Assembly (NCBI RefSeq): GCF_017104645.1
Contig: NZ_JAAGPF010000019.1
Location: 1 to 46,434, forward strand
DNA from: Burkholderia sp. Ac-20379
GTDB lineage: Bacteria; Pseudomonadota; Gammaproteobacteria; Burkholderiales; Burkholderiaceae
DNA: 46,434 nucleotides
Direction of reading: 5' to 3'
The position numbers were made by a program, and so were the translations under genes. This document shows, piece by piece, positions 35,741 to 43,447 of this stretch. Below the pieces are notes generated by a model that saw nothing but the letters and a program-made list of their open reading frames with translations, searched no databases and had not been told where the DNA came from. Positions within the stretch are counted from its first letter, which is position 1. The number at the start of each line of letters is the position of its first letter.

Positions 35741-36484
35741 ATGAAAATTTCCACTTTTCTCTGTGGTGGCGTCATTGCGGCCACAAGCATCTTGTTTGGT
35801 GCCTGCACAACGCAATCCGGGCCGACTTACAGCATTCGCGCAGTCAATCTGCCAAATAAACCAGGCGCGGCATTTCGTGTGACGTGTGAAGGGTTGCTGT
35901 CCAGTACCCGGCAATGCGAATCGGCCGCGCAGGATTTCTGCGCCAACCAGGGCATCACGGTATTGCAAGCAATCGACCGCGTCGCAGACAACGAACCCAA
36001 ACTGGATCCTCGCGCGCTGACCTTTATCTGCGGCGTACCGAAGCCCGCTCCGGTTTCTCGCCAGGTACCGCAACCTCAACCGCAGCTCCGGCCTCAACCG
36101 CAGCCGCAGCCGCAGCCGCAGCCCCCTAAGCCGGTCGTGAAGCGCCAGGTGCTGCTGCAGGGCGGTGCAAACTTTGCGTTCGACAGCGCCATGCTGCTGC
36201 CGGACGCGCGTGCGCGGCTCAGTCGCTTTGTCGAGATCAATCGTGGAAACGCGTTCAATCGCGTGACCGTGGTGGGTCACACCGATTCGACTGGCATGCC
36301 GGCCCACAACCTCAAGTTGTCCGTGGCTCGGGCGCAATCGGTTGTGAGCTATTTGCAAGACGCGGGATTGAATGCGCAATCGTTCTCCGCTCAAGGCGCC
36401 GGCTCGGCCGAGCCGGTCGCATCTAACAAGACAGAAGAAGGGCGTGCGCTGAACCGCCGAGTCGAAATCCATATCGAACAATAG
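35741..36484 (+). CDS. OmpA-family lipoprotein, TpgA-like partner of the adhesin
   Basis: 247 residues from ATG 35741. The signal peptide MKISTFLCGGVIAATSILFG runs into a lipobox-like LFGAC with Cys22, so the protein is probably lipid-anchored. Residues about 25-110 form a small domain with several cysteines (VTCEG, RQCESAAQDFC, FICG), perhaps disulphide-bonded. A Pro-Gln linker (PQPQPQPQPQ, about 114-128) leads to the C-terminal OmpA peptidoglycan-binding domain (residues 135-247), with VVGHTDSTGMPAHNLKLSVA and RALNRRVEIHIEQ. In Acinetobacter an OmpA-like protein, TpgA, encoded next to the adhesin AtaA, ties the fibre's membrane anchor to the cell wall; gene order and domains suggest the same role here (inference). 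Confidence 0.9.
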   Translation: MKISTFLCGGVIAATSILFGACTTQSGPTYSIRAVNLPNKPGAAFRVTCEGLLSSTRQCESAAQDFCANQGITVLQAIDRVADNEPKLDPRALTFICGVPKPAPVSRQVPQPQPQLRPQPQPQPQPQPPKPVVKRQVLLQGGANFAFDSAMLLPDARARLSRFVEINRGNAFNRVTVVGHTDSTGMPAHNLKLSVARAQSVVSYLQDAGLNAQSFSAQGAGSAEPVASNKTEEGRALNRRVEIHIEQ

Positions 36485-36511
36485 TCGCAATCGGACGATT
36501 GCCATCCTTGA

Positions 36512-36544
36512 TGAGCCGTCGGGCGTTTCGAGCGTGACGGCTCA
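36512..36544 (+). terminator. possible terminator after the OmpA lipoprotein gene
   Basis: 9-bp stem TGAGCCGTC/GACGGCTCA around a 15-base loop, 27 bases past the stop. No T-run. It separates the adhesin/lipoprotein pair from the type I secretion genes, which begin at 36738. Confidence 0.4.
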
Positions 36545-36737
36545 ATCCTGCGCATCGCAAGGCGGGCCGCCAGCCTCGCGATGTGCTTCTACTGTCCAAC
36601 ACGCTGAATGTCGATCGCTCACGTCGTGAGCGAAGACAGGCTGTTCGGCACGAATCGAAATTGGATTCATCAACAAATCGATTCGTTATCCATACGAATT
36701 GGATCTTGCTTTCCGGTTCGCCAACAAGTATTCAATC

Positions 36738-39032
36738 ATGCAGGCAGAAACGACACCCGATTCGACGACATCGGAATCCGCCGAAGCCATCCCGGCTCCG
36801 ACCACGATCACGAGCGATAGTTTGCTCGACGCACTCGCGTGGATGTGTGCGCATCATCGAATGTCCCTTAGCCACAGCGTGCTCACGCAAGGGCTGGCGA
36901 TGCAAGAGCGCCTCCTGCCGTCGCACGCGGTCGAAGCGCTGACGAGCGCCGGATTTTCGGCGCGCTTGTTGACGCGAAAACTGTCGCAGTTACCCGATGC
37001 ATTGATGCCGGCGCTGCTGTTCCTGCGCGATGGCCGAGCCGCCGTGCTGCTGGGGCGCTGCGATGGCGCGCAACGCGATGACGACGTGCTTCGTTACCGG
37101 ATTGTGATTCCTGAAGTGGGGGTGACGCCGGTCGAATACGACGCGTCGGAGATCGAGAAAACCTATTCCGGTTACGTCGTATTCGTGAAGCCGGCTGCGC
37201 GCGCCGACAATCGCGCCGGCGAGCCGGCGCCCGAGCCGGCCGGCCATTGGCTGCTGCGTACGCTTTGGTCGTACCGTCGTTATTACTCGAGTGCGGCGCT
37301 TGGCGCCCTGCTGATCAATGTGCTTGGGCTCGCGAGCGTGTTTTTCACGATGAACGTGTACGACCGCGTGGTGCCGACGCAAGCCTATGTGACGCTGTGG
37401 TCGCTTGCGATCGGCGTGATGATCGCGATGACGATGGAAGGCGTGTCTCGCCACGTTCGTGCGCATGTGCTCGACATGGCGGGCAAGAAAGCGGATCTCG
37501 TGCTCGGCAGCCTGCTGTTCAGGCAAACCATGTCGATCCGGATGGAGCAGCGGCCCGCATCGGCAGGATCGTTTGCCAATCGTCTGCGCGAATTCGAATC
37601 GTTGCGCGATTTCGCGACCTCGGCCACCTTGTCCGCACTATCGGATCTGCCGTTCGTGCTGCTGTTCGTCGCGGTTATCTTCTCGGTGGGCGGGCCGCTC
37701 GGCTGGGTTCCATTGCTGATGATTCCGCTGATCGTCGGCATCGGTGCGATCGTGCAGTGGCCGCTCGCGCGCGTGATGCGCGAGAACCTGCGCGAAGGGT
37801 CGCTCAAACAAGGCGTGCTGATCGAATCGATCGAGGGGCTGGAGACGCTGAAGGCGGTAGGCGGCGAAGGCACGATGCGCCATCGCTGGGATCATTGCAG
37901 TGCAAAAACGGCCGAGACGGCGATGCGGTCGCGCCAGTTGTCCAGCACCGCGACCTGCGTCGTCACGTTCCTGCAGCAGATCCAGACAGTCGTGCTGGTC
38001 GTTTGCGGCGTCTATCTGATCGGAGAAGGCCAGTTGACGCAGGGGGCGCTGATCGGCTCGGTGATGCTCGCCGGGCGCATTACCGCGCCGCTCAGCCAGG
38101 TGATGGGCCTTGCGCTGCGCTTTCAACAGGCGCGTGCGGCGCTGCGCTCGCTGAACGAACTGATGGCGATGCCGGTGGATCACGACACGAATCAGGCGTA
38201 TCTCGGCAGCCCATCGTTGAGTGGACAGGTGAAGCTCGACAAGGTGGCGTTCGCGTATCCCGCGCAGCTCGAGCAGTCGAATCCTGCCGTGTTGCATGAC
38301 GTGTCGATCGACATCAAGGCCGGTGAGCGCGTGGCGATACTCGGGCGCGTCGGCAGCGGCAAATCCACGTTGCTGCGGATGATCGCGCGCCTGTACCAGC
38401 CGACCTCGGGCAAGCTGTTTGCCGACGGCCTCGATGCGGGCCAGATCTCGCCTGCCGACTGGCGCGCGACGTTCGGCTATGTCGGGCAGGACAGCCGGCT
38501 CTTCTACGGCTCGCTGCGCGAGAACCTGACGATCGGCCGCCCAGGCGCCACCCCCGAGGAGCTGTTGTACGTATTGCGCGTGACCGGGCTGGATGCACTG
38601 GTGGCCACGCATCCGCTCGGCATCAATCTGCAGGTCGGCGAGCACGGTGGCGCGTTGTCGGGTGGCCAGCGGCAGCTCGTGGCCCTCGCGCGCAGTCTCG
38701 TCAACCGTCCGCGAACGTTGCTGCTCGATGAGCCAACCAGCGCGATGGATACACAAACCGAGCAGCAATTCATTGGACATCTGCGGACGGCGTCCGCAGG
38801 TCAGACGCTGGTCGTCGTGACGCACCGCATGTCGCTATTGCCGTTGGTCGATCGGCTCGTGATCGTCGACCAGGGCCGGATCGTCGCCGATGGCCCGAAG
38901 GAGCGCGTCCTGGCCGCCCTGTCGGGCAACCCGGTTTCCAGGCACACCGGCGAGCCCGCCGCACCCGTGCGGCCGGTACCGTCGCGCGGGCACGCGTCCC
39001 AAGCGGAAGCCGCGACGCACAAGGAGGCGTGA
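36738..39032 (+). CDS. type I secretion ABC transporter with C39-like domain (LapB/HlyB type)
   Basis: 764 residues; ATG 36738 chosen over an upstream TTG (36699). Residues about 25-130 resemble a C39 peptidase domain, but by eye the catalytic Cys position is Ser28 (TSDSLLDALAWM), so it is a C39-like substrate-docking domain as in HlyB and LapB. Residues about 180-450 form the six-helix exporter domain (TMNVYDRVVPTQAYVTLWSL). The nucleotide-binding domain has Walker A GRVGSGKST (536-544), signature LSGGQRQ (from 640), Walker B LLLDEP (D664, E665) and VVTHR. The protein energises one-step export from cytosol to outside together with the HlyD and TolC proteins encoded next. The closest familiar systems secrete large RTX adhesins; no such substrate is in the window. 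Confidence 0.93.
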   Translation: MQAETTPDSTTSESAEAIPAPTTITSDSLLDALAWMCAHHRMSLSHSVLTQGLAMQERLLPSHAVEALTSAGFSARLLTRKLSQLPDALMPALLFLRDGRAAVLLGRCDGAQRDDDVLRYRIVIPEVGVTPVEYDASEIEKTYSGYVVFVKPAARADNRAGEPAPEPAGHWLLRTLWSYRRYYSSAALGALLINVLGLASVFFTMNVYDRVVPTQAYVTLWSLAIGVMIAMTMEGVSRHVRAHVLDMAGKKADLVLGSLLFRQTMSIRMEQRPASAGSFANRLREFESLRDFATSATLSALSDLPFVLLFVAVIFSVGGPLGWVPLLMIPLIVGIGAIVQWPLARVMRENLREGSLKQGVLIESIEGLETLKAVGGEGTMRHRWDHCSAKTAETAMRSRQLSSTATCVVTFLQQIQTVVLVVCGVYLIGEGQLTQGALIGSVMLAGRITAPLSQVMGLALRFQQARAALRSLNELMAMPVDHDTNQAYLGSPSLSGQVKLDKVAFAYPAQLEQSNPAVLHDVSIDIKAGERVAILGRVGSGKSTLLRMIARLYQPTSGKLFADGLDAGQISPADWRATFGYVGQDSRLFYGSLRENLTIGRPGATPEELLYVLRVTGLDALVATHPLGINLQVGEHGGALSGGQRQLVALARSLVNRPRTLLLDEPTSAMDTQTEQQFIGHLRTASAGQTLVVVTHRMSLLPLVDRLVIVDQGRIVADGPKERVLAALSGNPVSRHTGEPAAPVRPVPSRGHASQAEAATHKEA

Positions 39033-39034
39033 TC

Positions 39035-40285
39035 ATGCGAAATCCATTCTTCCGTTCGCGCCGAAGCGCAACCGAACCCCGCCTCGCCGCGGCCGATTCA
39101 GTATTCATGAGCGATCTGCGCGAGGCCATGCTGGTTCGCTCGTCGGCCGGCGCGCAGGCCGTGCTGTATCTGATCGCCGCGGTGCTGATGCTCGGCCTGG
39201 TCTGGGCCCATTTCGCGCGCGTCGAAGAAGTCACGCGTGGCGAAGCCACCATCGTGTCGCCGAGTCGGGAGCAGGTCATTCAAGTGCTGGAGAGCGGCAT
39301 CGTTCGCGATGTGCTGGTGCACGAAGGGCAGGAGGTCGAAAAGGGGCAACCGCTTGCGAAGATCGATCCGACATCGGCCGAATCGAGCTATCGGGAATTG
39401 CGCGCCAAGGCGGTCGACCTGAAGGCTGGCATCGCCCGTCTCAAGGCGGAAGTATCCGGCCGGCCGCTCGTGTTTCCCGAGGAGGTCATGCGCGAGCCGC
39501 AGGTCGTCGCTCAGGAGCGGGACGCCTATCGCACACAACGGCAGGCGGTCGATCAACGCGTTGCCGCGCTGAAGAAGAGCCAGGCGCTGGTGCGCCGCGA
39601 GATCGCGATGTCGGAGCCGCTGTCGGCCAAGGGGTTGATCTCCGAAGTCGAGATTCTGCGGATGCGGCGCCAGGAAACCGACATCGATTCGCAGATCGCC
39701 GATGTGGAGAACCGCTTCCGTTCCGATGCGAACGACGAGTTGCTGCGACGCGAATCCGAACTGGCGCAGACCATCGAGGTGCTGGCCGGGCGCGCCGGCG
39801 TGCTCGCGCGTACCGAAGTCGTGGCGCCGATGAACGGCATCGTGAAGAACATCCGGATGCATACGGCCGGTGGCGTCGTGCAATCCGGCGAACACATCAT
39901 GGAGATCGCGCCGCTCGATGGCCGGCTGCTGGTCGAGGCGCGGATCAAGCCATCGGACGTGGCGTTCCTGCGGGTTGGCCTGCCGGCGCTCGTGAAGCTG
40001 TCGGCCTACGACTTCGGCATCTATGGCGGGATCGACGGGCACGTTGTCAGTATCGGCCCGGACACCCTGCGCGACGAGCAGAAGGCCGCCACCGGGCGTC
40101 CCGATGCGAACTACTACCGGTTGATGATCGAGACGGACGCAACGACGCTCGATGCCGGCGGCAAGGCTCTGCCGATTTTGCCCGGGATGCAGGCGACGGT
40201 CGATATTCGGACCGGCGAGAAATCCATTCTCGATTACTTGCTGAAACCCATTTTCAAGGCCCGCGAGGCTTTCCGGGAGCGCTGA
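39035..40285 (+). CDS. HlyD-family type I secretion adaptor (LapC type)
   Basis: 416 residues. ATG 39035 is chosen because AAGGAGG (39021-39027) stands 7 bases before it; the GTG at 39029 is too close. A short cytoplasmic N-terminus precedes one membrane helix (residues about 40-60, AVLYLIAAVLMLGLVWAHFA). The periplasmic part has the split lipoyl domain (ATIVSPSREQVIQVLESGIV ... VVAPMNGIVKNIRMHTAGGV), a long coiled-coil hairpin (about 110-270) that reaches the TolC channel, and a C-terminal beta barrel (LVEARIKPSDVAFL). It starts 2 bases after the ABC gene and ends 1 base before the TolC gene, a tight operon. Confidence 0.94.
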   Translation: MRNPFFRSRRSATEPRLAAADSVFMSDLREAMLVRSSAGAQAVLYLIAAVLMLGLVWAHFARVEEVTRGEATIVSPSREQVIQVLESGIVRDVLVHEGQEVEKGQPLAKIDPTSAESSYRELRAKAVDLKAGIARLKAEVSGRPLVFPEEVMREPQVVAQERDAYRTQRQAVDQRVAALKKSQALVRREIAMSEPLSAKGLISEVEILRMRRQETDIDSQIADVENRFRSDANDELLRRESELAQTIEVLAGRAGVLARTEVVAPMNGIVKNIRMHTAGGVVQSGEHIMEIAPLDGRLLVEARIKPSDVAFLRVGLPALVKLSAYDFGIYGGIDGHVVSIGPDTLRDEQKAATGRPDANYYRLMIETDATTLDAGGKALPILPGMQATVDIRTGEKSILDYLLKPIFKAREAFRER

Positions 40286-40286
40286 A

Positions 40287-41750
40287 ATGAACCTGCATGA
40301 TTGCCCGCGCATCGTTCGCCGGCACGGCTTCGCGATGATGGCGGCCGTGTTGCTCGCACTGCCGGCCCGGCATGGCGAAGCCTCGATCTGTCATGAGGCA
40401 GCGACGCCGGCGTCGGGTATCGCCGGCGATGCGATACGGCGCTGCCCGCCCTCAACTGCGCTGCCGCAACCCGGCGATCCGGCGGATGCCGCGCTCGATG
40501 TCGATATCGATATCGACGTCGACCCCGTCACCGAAGCCGAGCTGCGCAGTGCGCTTTACGCGGCCACCGAAGCCGCCGTCGACGTGAACCCGACCGTGCA
40601 GCGAATGTATGCCGAATATCAGGCCGCGCAGTCCGATGTCGATCAGGTAAAGGGCTCGCGCTGGCCGCAATTGCAATTGACAGGGCAGACGCGCACCGCG
40701 CAGTTCGGCGCGAATGCGGGCAGTGCGTACGATGCCGGCAATTCCGTCGGCGTGAACCTCCGTACCATGCTGTTCGACTGGGGACGCACCAACAAGCTGA
40801 TTGGCAGCCGCCGCGAGTCGGCGGTGGCGACGCAGGAACACTATGTCGCACAGATCGAGAATTCGGCATACCAGGTGGCGAGCACGCTCGTCGAGCTCGG
40901 CAAGCAGCGCAACATGACCGTGCTGAGTCAACGGTTCGTCGACCGCATGTCGCGTCTCGTCGCCATGCTCGAATCGATCGTTGCCGTGGATCGCGGGCGC
41001 GGCAGCGAGTTGACGCAGGCCAAGGCACGGCTGCTGCAAGCGATGGCGAGCCGCGATTCGGCACAGTCCAAGTTCCGCGACGCCGAATTGAATTTGCGCA
41101 AATTGGTTGGCGAGCGGCCGGTGCCGGTTCCGGTCGCTGCCGCTTGGCCGTTGCGTCCGCAGCCGCTCGCCGCGCTGATGTCGTCGCTGGACGAGAATCC
41201 GATATTGCTTCAGGCGCGCGCCGAGGCGAACGCCGCCGATCTGAACCGCGACGCCGTCAAGGCTTCCACCAAACCGCAGCTCGATTGGGTGGTCAGCGCC
41301 AATACCGGGCGCGACGCATTGGGCCGGCGCATGCCTTGGCAGACGATGTTGACGCTGACCTGGAGCGCCTTCAACGGCGGGGCCTCCACCGCCATGAGAG
41401 AAGCCGCGTCGTATCGCGCCATCGCAAGCCATCGTCAAGTCGACCAGACGCGCCTCGATCTCGAATATCAACTGCGTGCGGCAGATCAAAATGCGCGCAC
41501 CTATGCCGCACAGGCGGAGCAGTATCGCGCGCTATCGTTGGAGTCGGATCGGGTGCGCCAGGCGTTCTACGATCAGTGGTACCACCTTGGCAAGCGTTCG
41601 CTGCTCGATGTGCTGATCGCGGAGAACGACTACTACAACAACCGCGTCAACGAAATCGCTTACCGGTTCGAAGGGTATGCCGCGACGTTGCAGGGCTACG
41701 CATCGGCCGGCGTGCTGATGCGCTGGTTGCGCGATGGTGTGGTGGCCTGA
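40287..41750 (+). CDS. TolC-family outer-membrane channel of the type I system
   Basis: 487 residues. A signal peptide is plausible (hydrophobic FAMMAAVLLALPA, cleavage near residue 32, GEA/S). Residues about 80-475 form two outer-membrane-efflux repeats rich in coiled coil (PTVQRMYAEYQAAQSDVDQV; ENPILLQARAEANAADLNRD), typical of the 12-stranded barrel and alpha-tunnel. LFDWGRTNKLIGSRR is characteristic of the AggA/LapE type. Before the first repeat is an unusual strictly alternating acidic run, DVDIDIDVD (71-79). The first codon follows the HlyD stop by one base. A dedicated channel suggests the system does not rely on the housekeeping TolC. Confidence 0.93.
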   Translation: MNLHDCPRIVRRHGFAMMAAVLLALPARHGEASICHEAATPASGIAGDAIRRCPPSTALPQPGDPADAALDVDIDIDVDPVTEAELRSALYAATEAAVDVNPTVQRMYAEYQAAQSDVDQVKGSRWPQLQLTGQTRTAQFGANAGSAYDAGNSVGVNLRTMLFDWGRTNKLIGSRRESAVATQEHYVAQIENSAYQVASTLVELGKQRNMTVLSQRFVDRMSRLVAMLESIVAVDRGRGSELTQAKARLLQAMASRDSAQSKFRDAELNLRKLVGERPVPVPVAAAWPLRPQPLAALMSSLDENPILLQARAEANAADLNRDAVKASTKPQLDWVVSANTGRDALGRRMPWQTMLTLTWSAFNGGASTAMREAASYRAIASHRQVDQTRLDLEYQLRAADQNARTYAAQAEQYRALSLESDRVRQAFYDQWYHLGKRSLLDVLIAENDYYNNRVNEIAYRFEGYAATLQGYASAGVLMRWLRDGVVA

Positions 41751-41813
41751 TGCGAATCGCCGCCGCTTGGCGATGGGGCCGGTATTGCCGCTTGAGATAA
41801 GGAGGAGCAAATC

Positions 41814-42677
41814 ATGTCGTCGGCTGTGCTCGTATCGCTGTCCCGCTTTGTCGTGTCGCCGCCTGTCGCCGGCTATCTGCCGCCTCCCTACGGCACGTTC
41901 CGGGGCAAGCTGCTCGGCAATTTCAGATCGAGCGGCCGACGGCCGGTAGGCCCTCGGAGCGCGTACATGTCGGAACGGTGGCGCAAGTTCGACGGAGCGG
42001 TGGGGCGGACGATCGCCGCGTCGGCGTTCGGAACCGACAACAATGCCTGGATGGTGATCGTGTCGCAACCTGTTCGCCGGCCATTGCGGGCGGTCGCGCT
42101 GGCGTGCTGCGCGATCCTGATCGGCGCGTTCGCCCTGGTTTCGGTATTGCGCTTCATGCGCGTCGATAGCGCGGTGAAACATCCGATGCCATGGTTCGAT
42201 GGGCGAATCGGCGCTCAATCCGGACCGGCATTCCTGGCGGACATACGTCGCGCGCCGAAACAGGCGGCGCCGCGGCTCGCCGTCGCTGCCTCTGCGCGGC
42301 CGATGGTTCGCGCGGCATCGGTTCGGCACATCATGCGCGCCGCAACGGTCGTGCCGGCAAAGCATGTCGGGGAGGCCGTGGCGAGGTCGGTCAAGCGCAG
42401 TGTTCATCGCCCGCATCCCGTGCGCACGGCGCATCAAACGCTGGCGCCGAAGAAGCAGACACCGGCACGCGTGCGCGTCGTTGCGCATCGCCAACCGTCT
42501 CCGGCTCCGCGCGTGTTCGTGAGCGACGATTGGCGGAATGACGATACCCTGCGTGCCATTCGCAACGAACTGGCACGACAGGACGCAGCGGCTCGTGCTC
42601 ACGCTCCCGTGTCACGAGACATGCCTGCCAACGCCGTGTCTCTGTTGAACTATCAGGTTCGACTGACAGCGCGCTGA
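41814..42677 (+). CDS. unrecognised basic single-pass membrane protein
   Basis: 287 residues from ATG 41814, preceded by a near-perfect ribosome site AAGGAGGAGCAAATC. I do not recognise a family. Residues 1-90 are soluble and basic; 91-113 form one membrane helix (PLRAVALACCAILIGAFALV); residues 114-287 are rich in Ala, Arg, His, Pro and Lys (for example RSVKRSVHRPHPVRTAHQTL), strongly basic and probably disordered, before a short structured end (DWRNDDTLRAIRNELARQDA). With no signal peptidase site, the basic tail would face the periplasm by the positive-inside rule only weakly, since both sides are basic. Its place 63 bases after the TolC gene suggests a role with the secretion system, such as peptidoglycan or polymer contact (inference). 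Confidence 0.75.
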   Translation: MSSAVLVSLSRFVVSPPVAGYLPPPYGTFRGKLLGNFRSSGRRPVGPRSAYMSERWRKFDGAVGRTIAASAFGTDNNAWMVIVSQPVRRPLRAVALACCAILIGAFALVSVLRFMRVDSAVKHPMPWFDGRIGAQSGPAFLADIRRAPKQAAPRLAVAASARPMVRAASVRHIMRAATVVPAKHVGEAVARSVKRSVHRPHPVRTAHQTLAPKKQTPARVRVVAHRQPSPAPRVFVSDDWRNDDTLRAIRNELARQDAAARAHAPVSRDMPANAVSLLNYQVRLTAR

Positions 42678-42705
42678 CTTCCTTCCAGTTCGCGAAGCAC
42701 AATCC

Positions 42706-43401
42706 ATGACTTACGACAGCGATGCCCTCACCGATGCCGAAGCGTGCGATGGATCGATTCGTGTAGTGGCTGCCGATGCGCATCCGATCACGCTGATCGG
42801 CATCAGGTCATTGCTCGACCAGGCTGGCAGTATCGAGACGATCGCGTGCGTGAGTTCGGTGGCGCAACTCTTCGCCGCGCTCGATGAAATCGCATGCGAC
42901 GTCCTGATCTTCGATTACCAGTTGGGCGAAGCGGTGGGTGCCGACGGTTTGGCCCTGATCGAACATCTCCGTGCCGTGCACCCGCGTCTGAAGTTACTGG
43001 TCACGTCGGCATACGAGCAATTTGAAATCGTCGCGCGGGCGGTGGACCACGGTGGCATCGCCGGGTTTCTGTACAAGGGTGACGAGGCGTTCATCGAGCT
43101 GGCCGACGTCGTGCGCAAGCTGGGCGATGGCGATACGCACTTCGACATCGCGATGCAGCGCTATTTGCGGGAGCGCCATGAAGCGATGCTCGACAGCCGG
43201 CCGCGCGCCTCGGTGCAAACGCTCAGCACGCGCGAGTTGGAGGTGGTGCGCATGTGGTCCGAAGGCTTGACGATCAAGCAGATCTCTCACGCCACGCATC
43301 GAAGCCACAAAACCATCAGTGCGCAGAAGCGCAATGCAATGCGCAAGCTCGGCGTGAGCAATGAAATCGAATTGTCGCGGCGTATCGAGAAGCTGCTGTA
43401 G
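42706..43401 (+). CDS. NarL/LuxR-type response regulator (orphan)
   Basis: 231 residues. Receiver domain at about 17-140: acidic pocket residue D25, phospho-acceptor D70 (CDVLIFDYQLGE), T100/S101 (LLVTSAYE) and conserved K124 (GFLYKGDE). The C-terminal LuxR-type HTH at 172-228 (TLSTRELEVVRMWSEGLTIK, ISAQKRNAMRKLGVSNEIEL) follows the RcsB/FimZ pattern. The phrase DAHPITLIGIRSLL is like RcsB-type receivers. The gene follows the basic membrane protein by 28 bases and probably belongs to the same transcript. No sensor kinase is encoded in the window, so the phosphodonor is unknown; it is a natural candidate regulator of the adhesin/secretion locus. Confidence 0.93.
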   Translation: MTYDSDALTDAEACDGSIRVVAADAHPITLIGIRSLLDQAGSIETIACVSSVAQLFAALDEIACDVLIFDYQLGEAVGADGLALIEHLRAVHPRLKLLVTSAYEQFEIVARAVDHGGIAGFLYKGDEAFIELADVVRKLGDGDTHFDIAMQRYLRERHEAMLDSRPRASVQTLSTRELEVVRMWSEGLTIKQISHATHRSHKTISAQKRNAMRKLGVSNEIELSRRIEKLL

Positions 43402-43411
43402 AACATCCAAT

Positions 43412-43440
43412 CGGGCGCGCCGTCAGGCATGGCGCGCCCG
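43412..43440. terminator. bidirectional terminator-like hairpin
   Basis: 10-bp perfect stem CGGGCGCGCC/GGCGCGCCCG with a 9-base loop, between the convergent response-regulator (stop 43401) and efflux-channel (stop 43448) genes. It is followed by TCTCGCTTC on the plus strand, a weak T-rich tail. Confidence 0.6.
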
Positions 43441-43447
43441 TCTCGCT

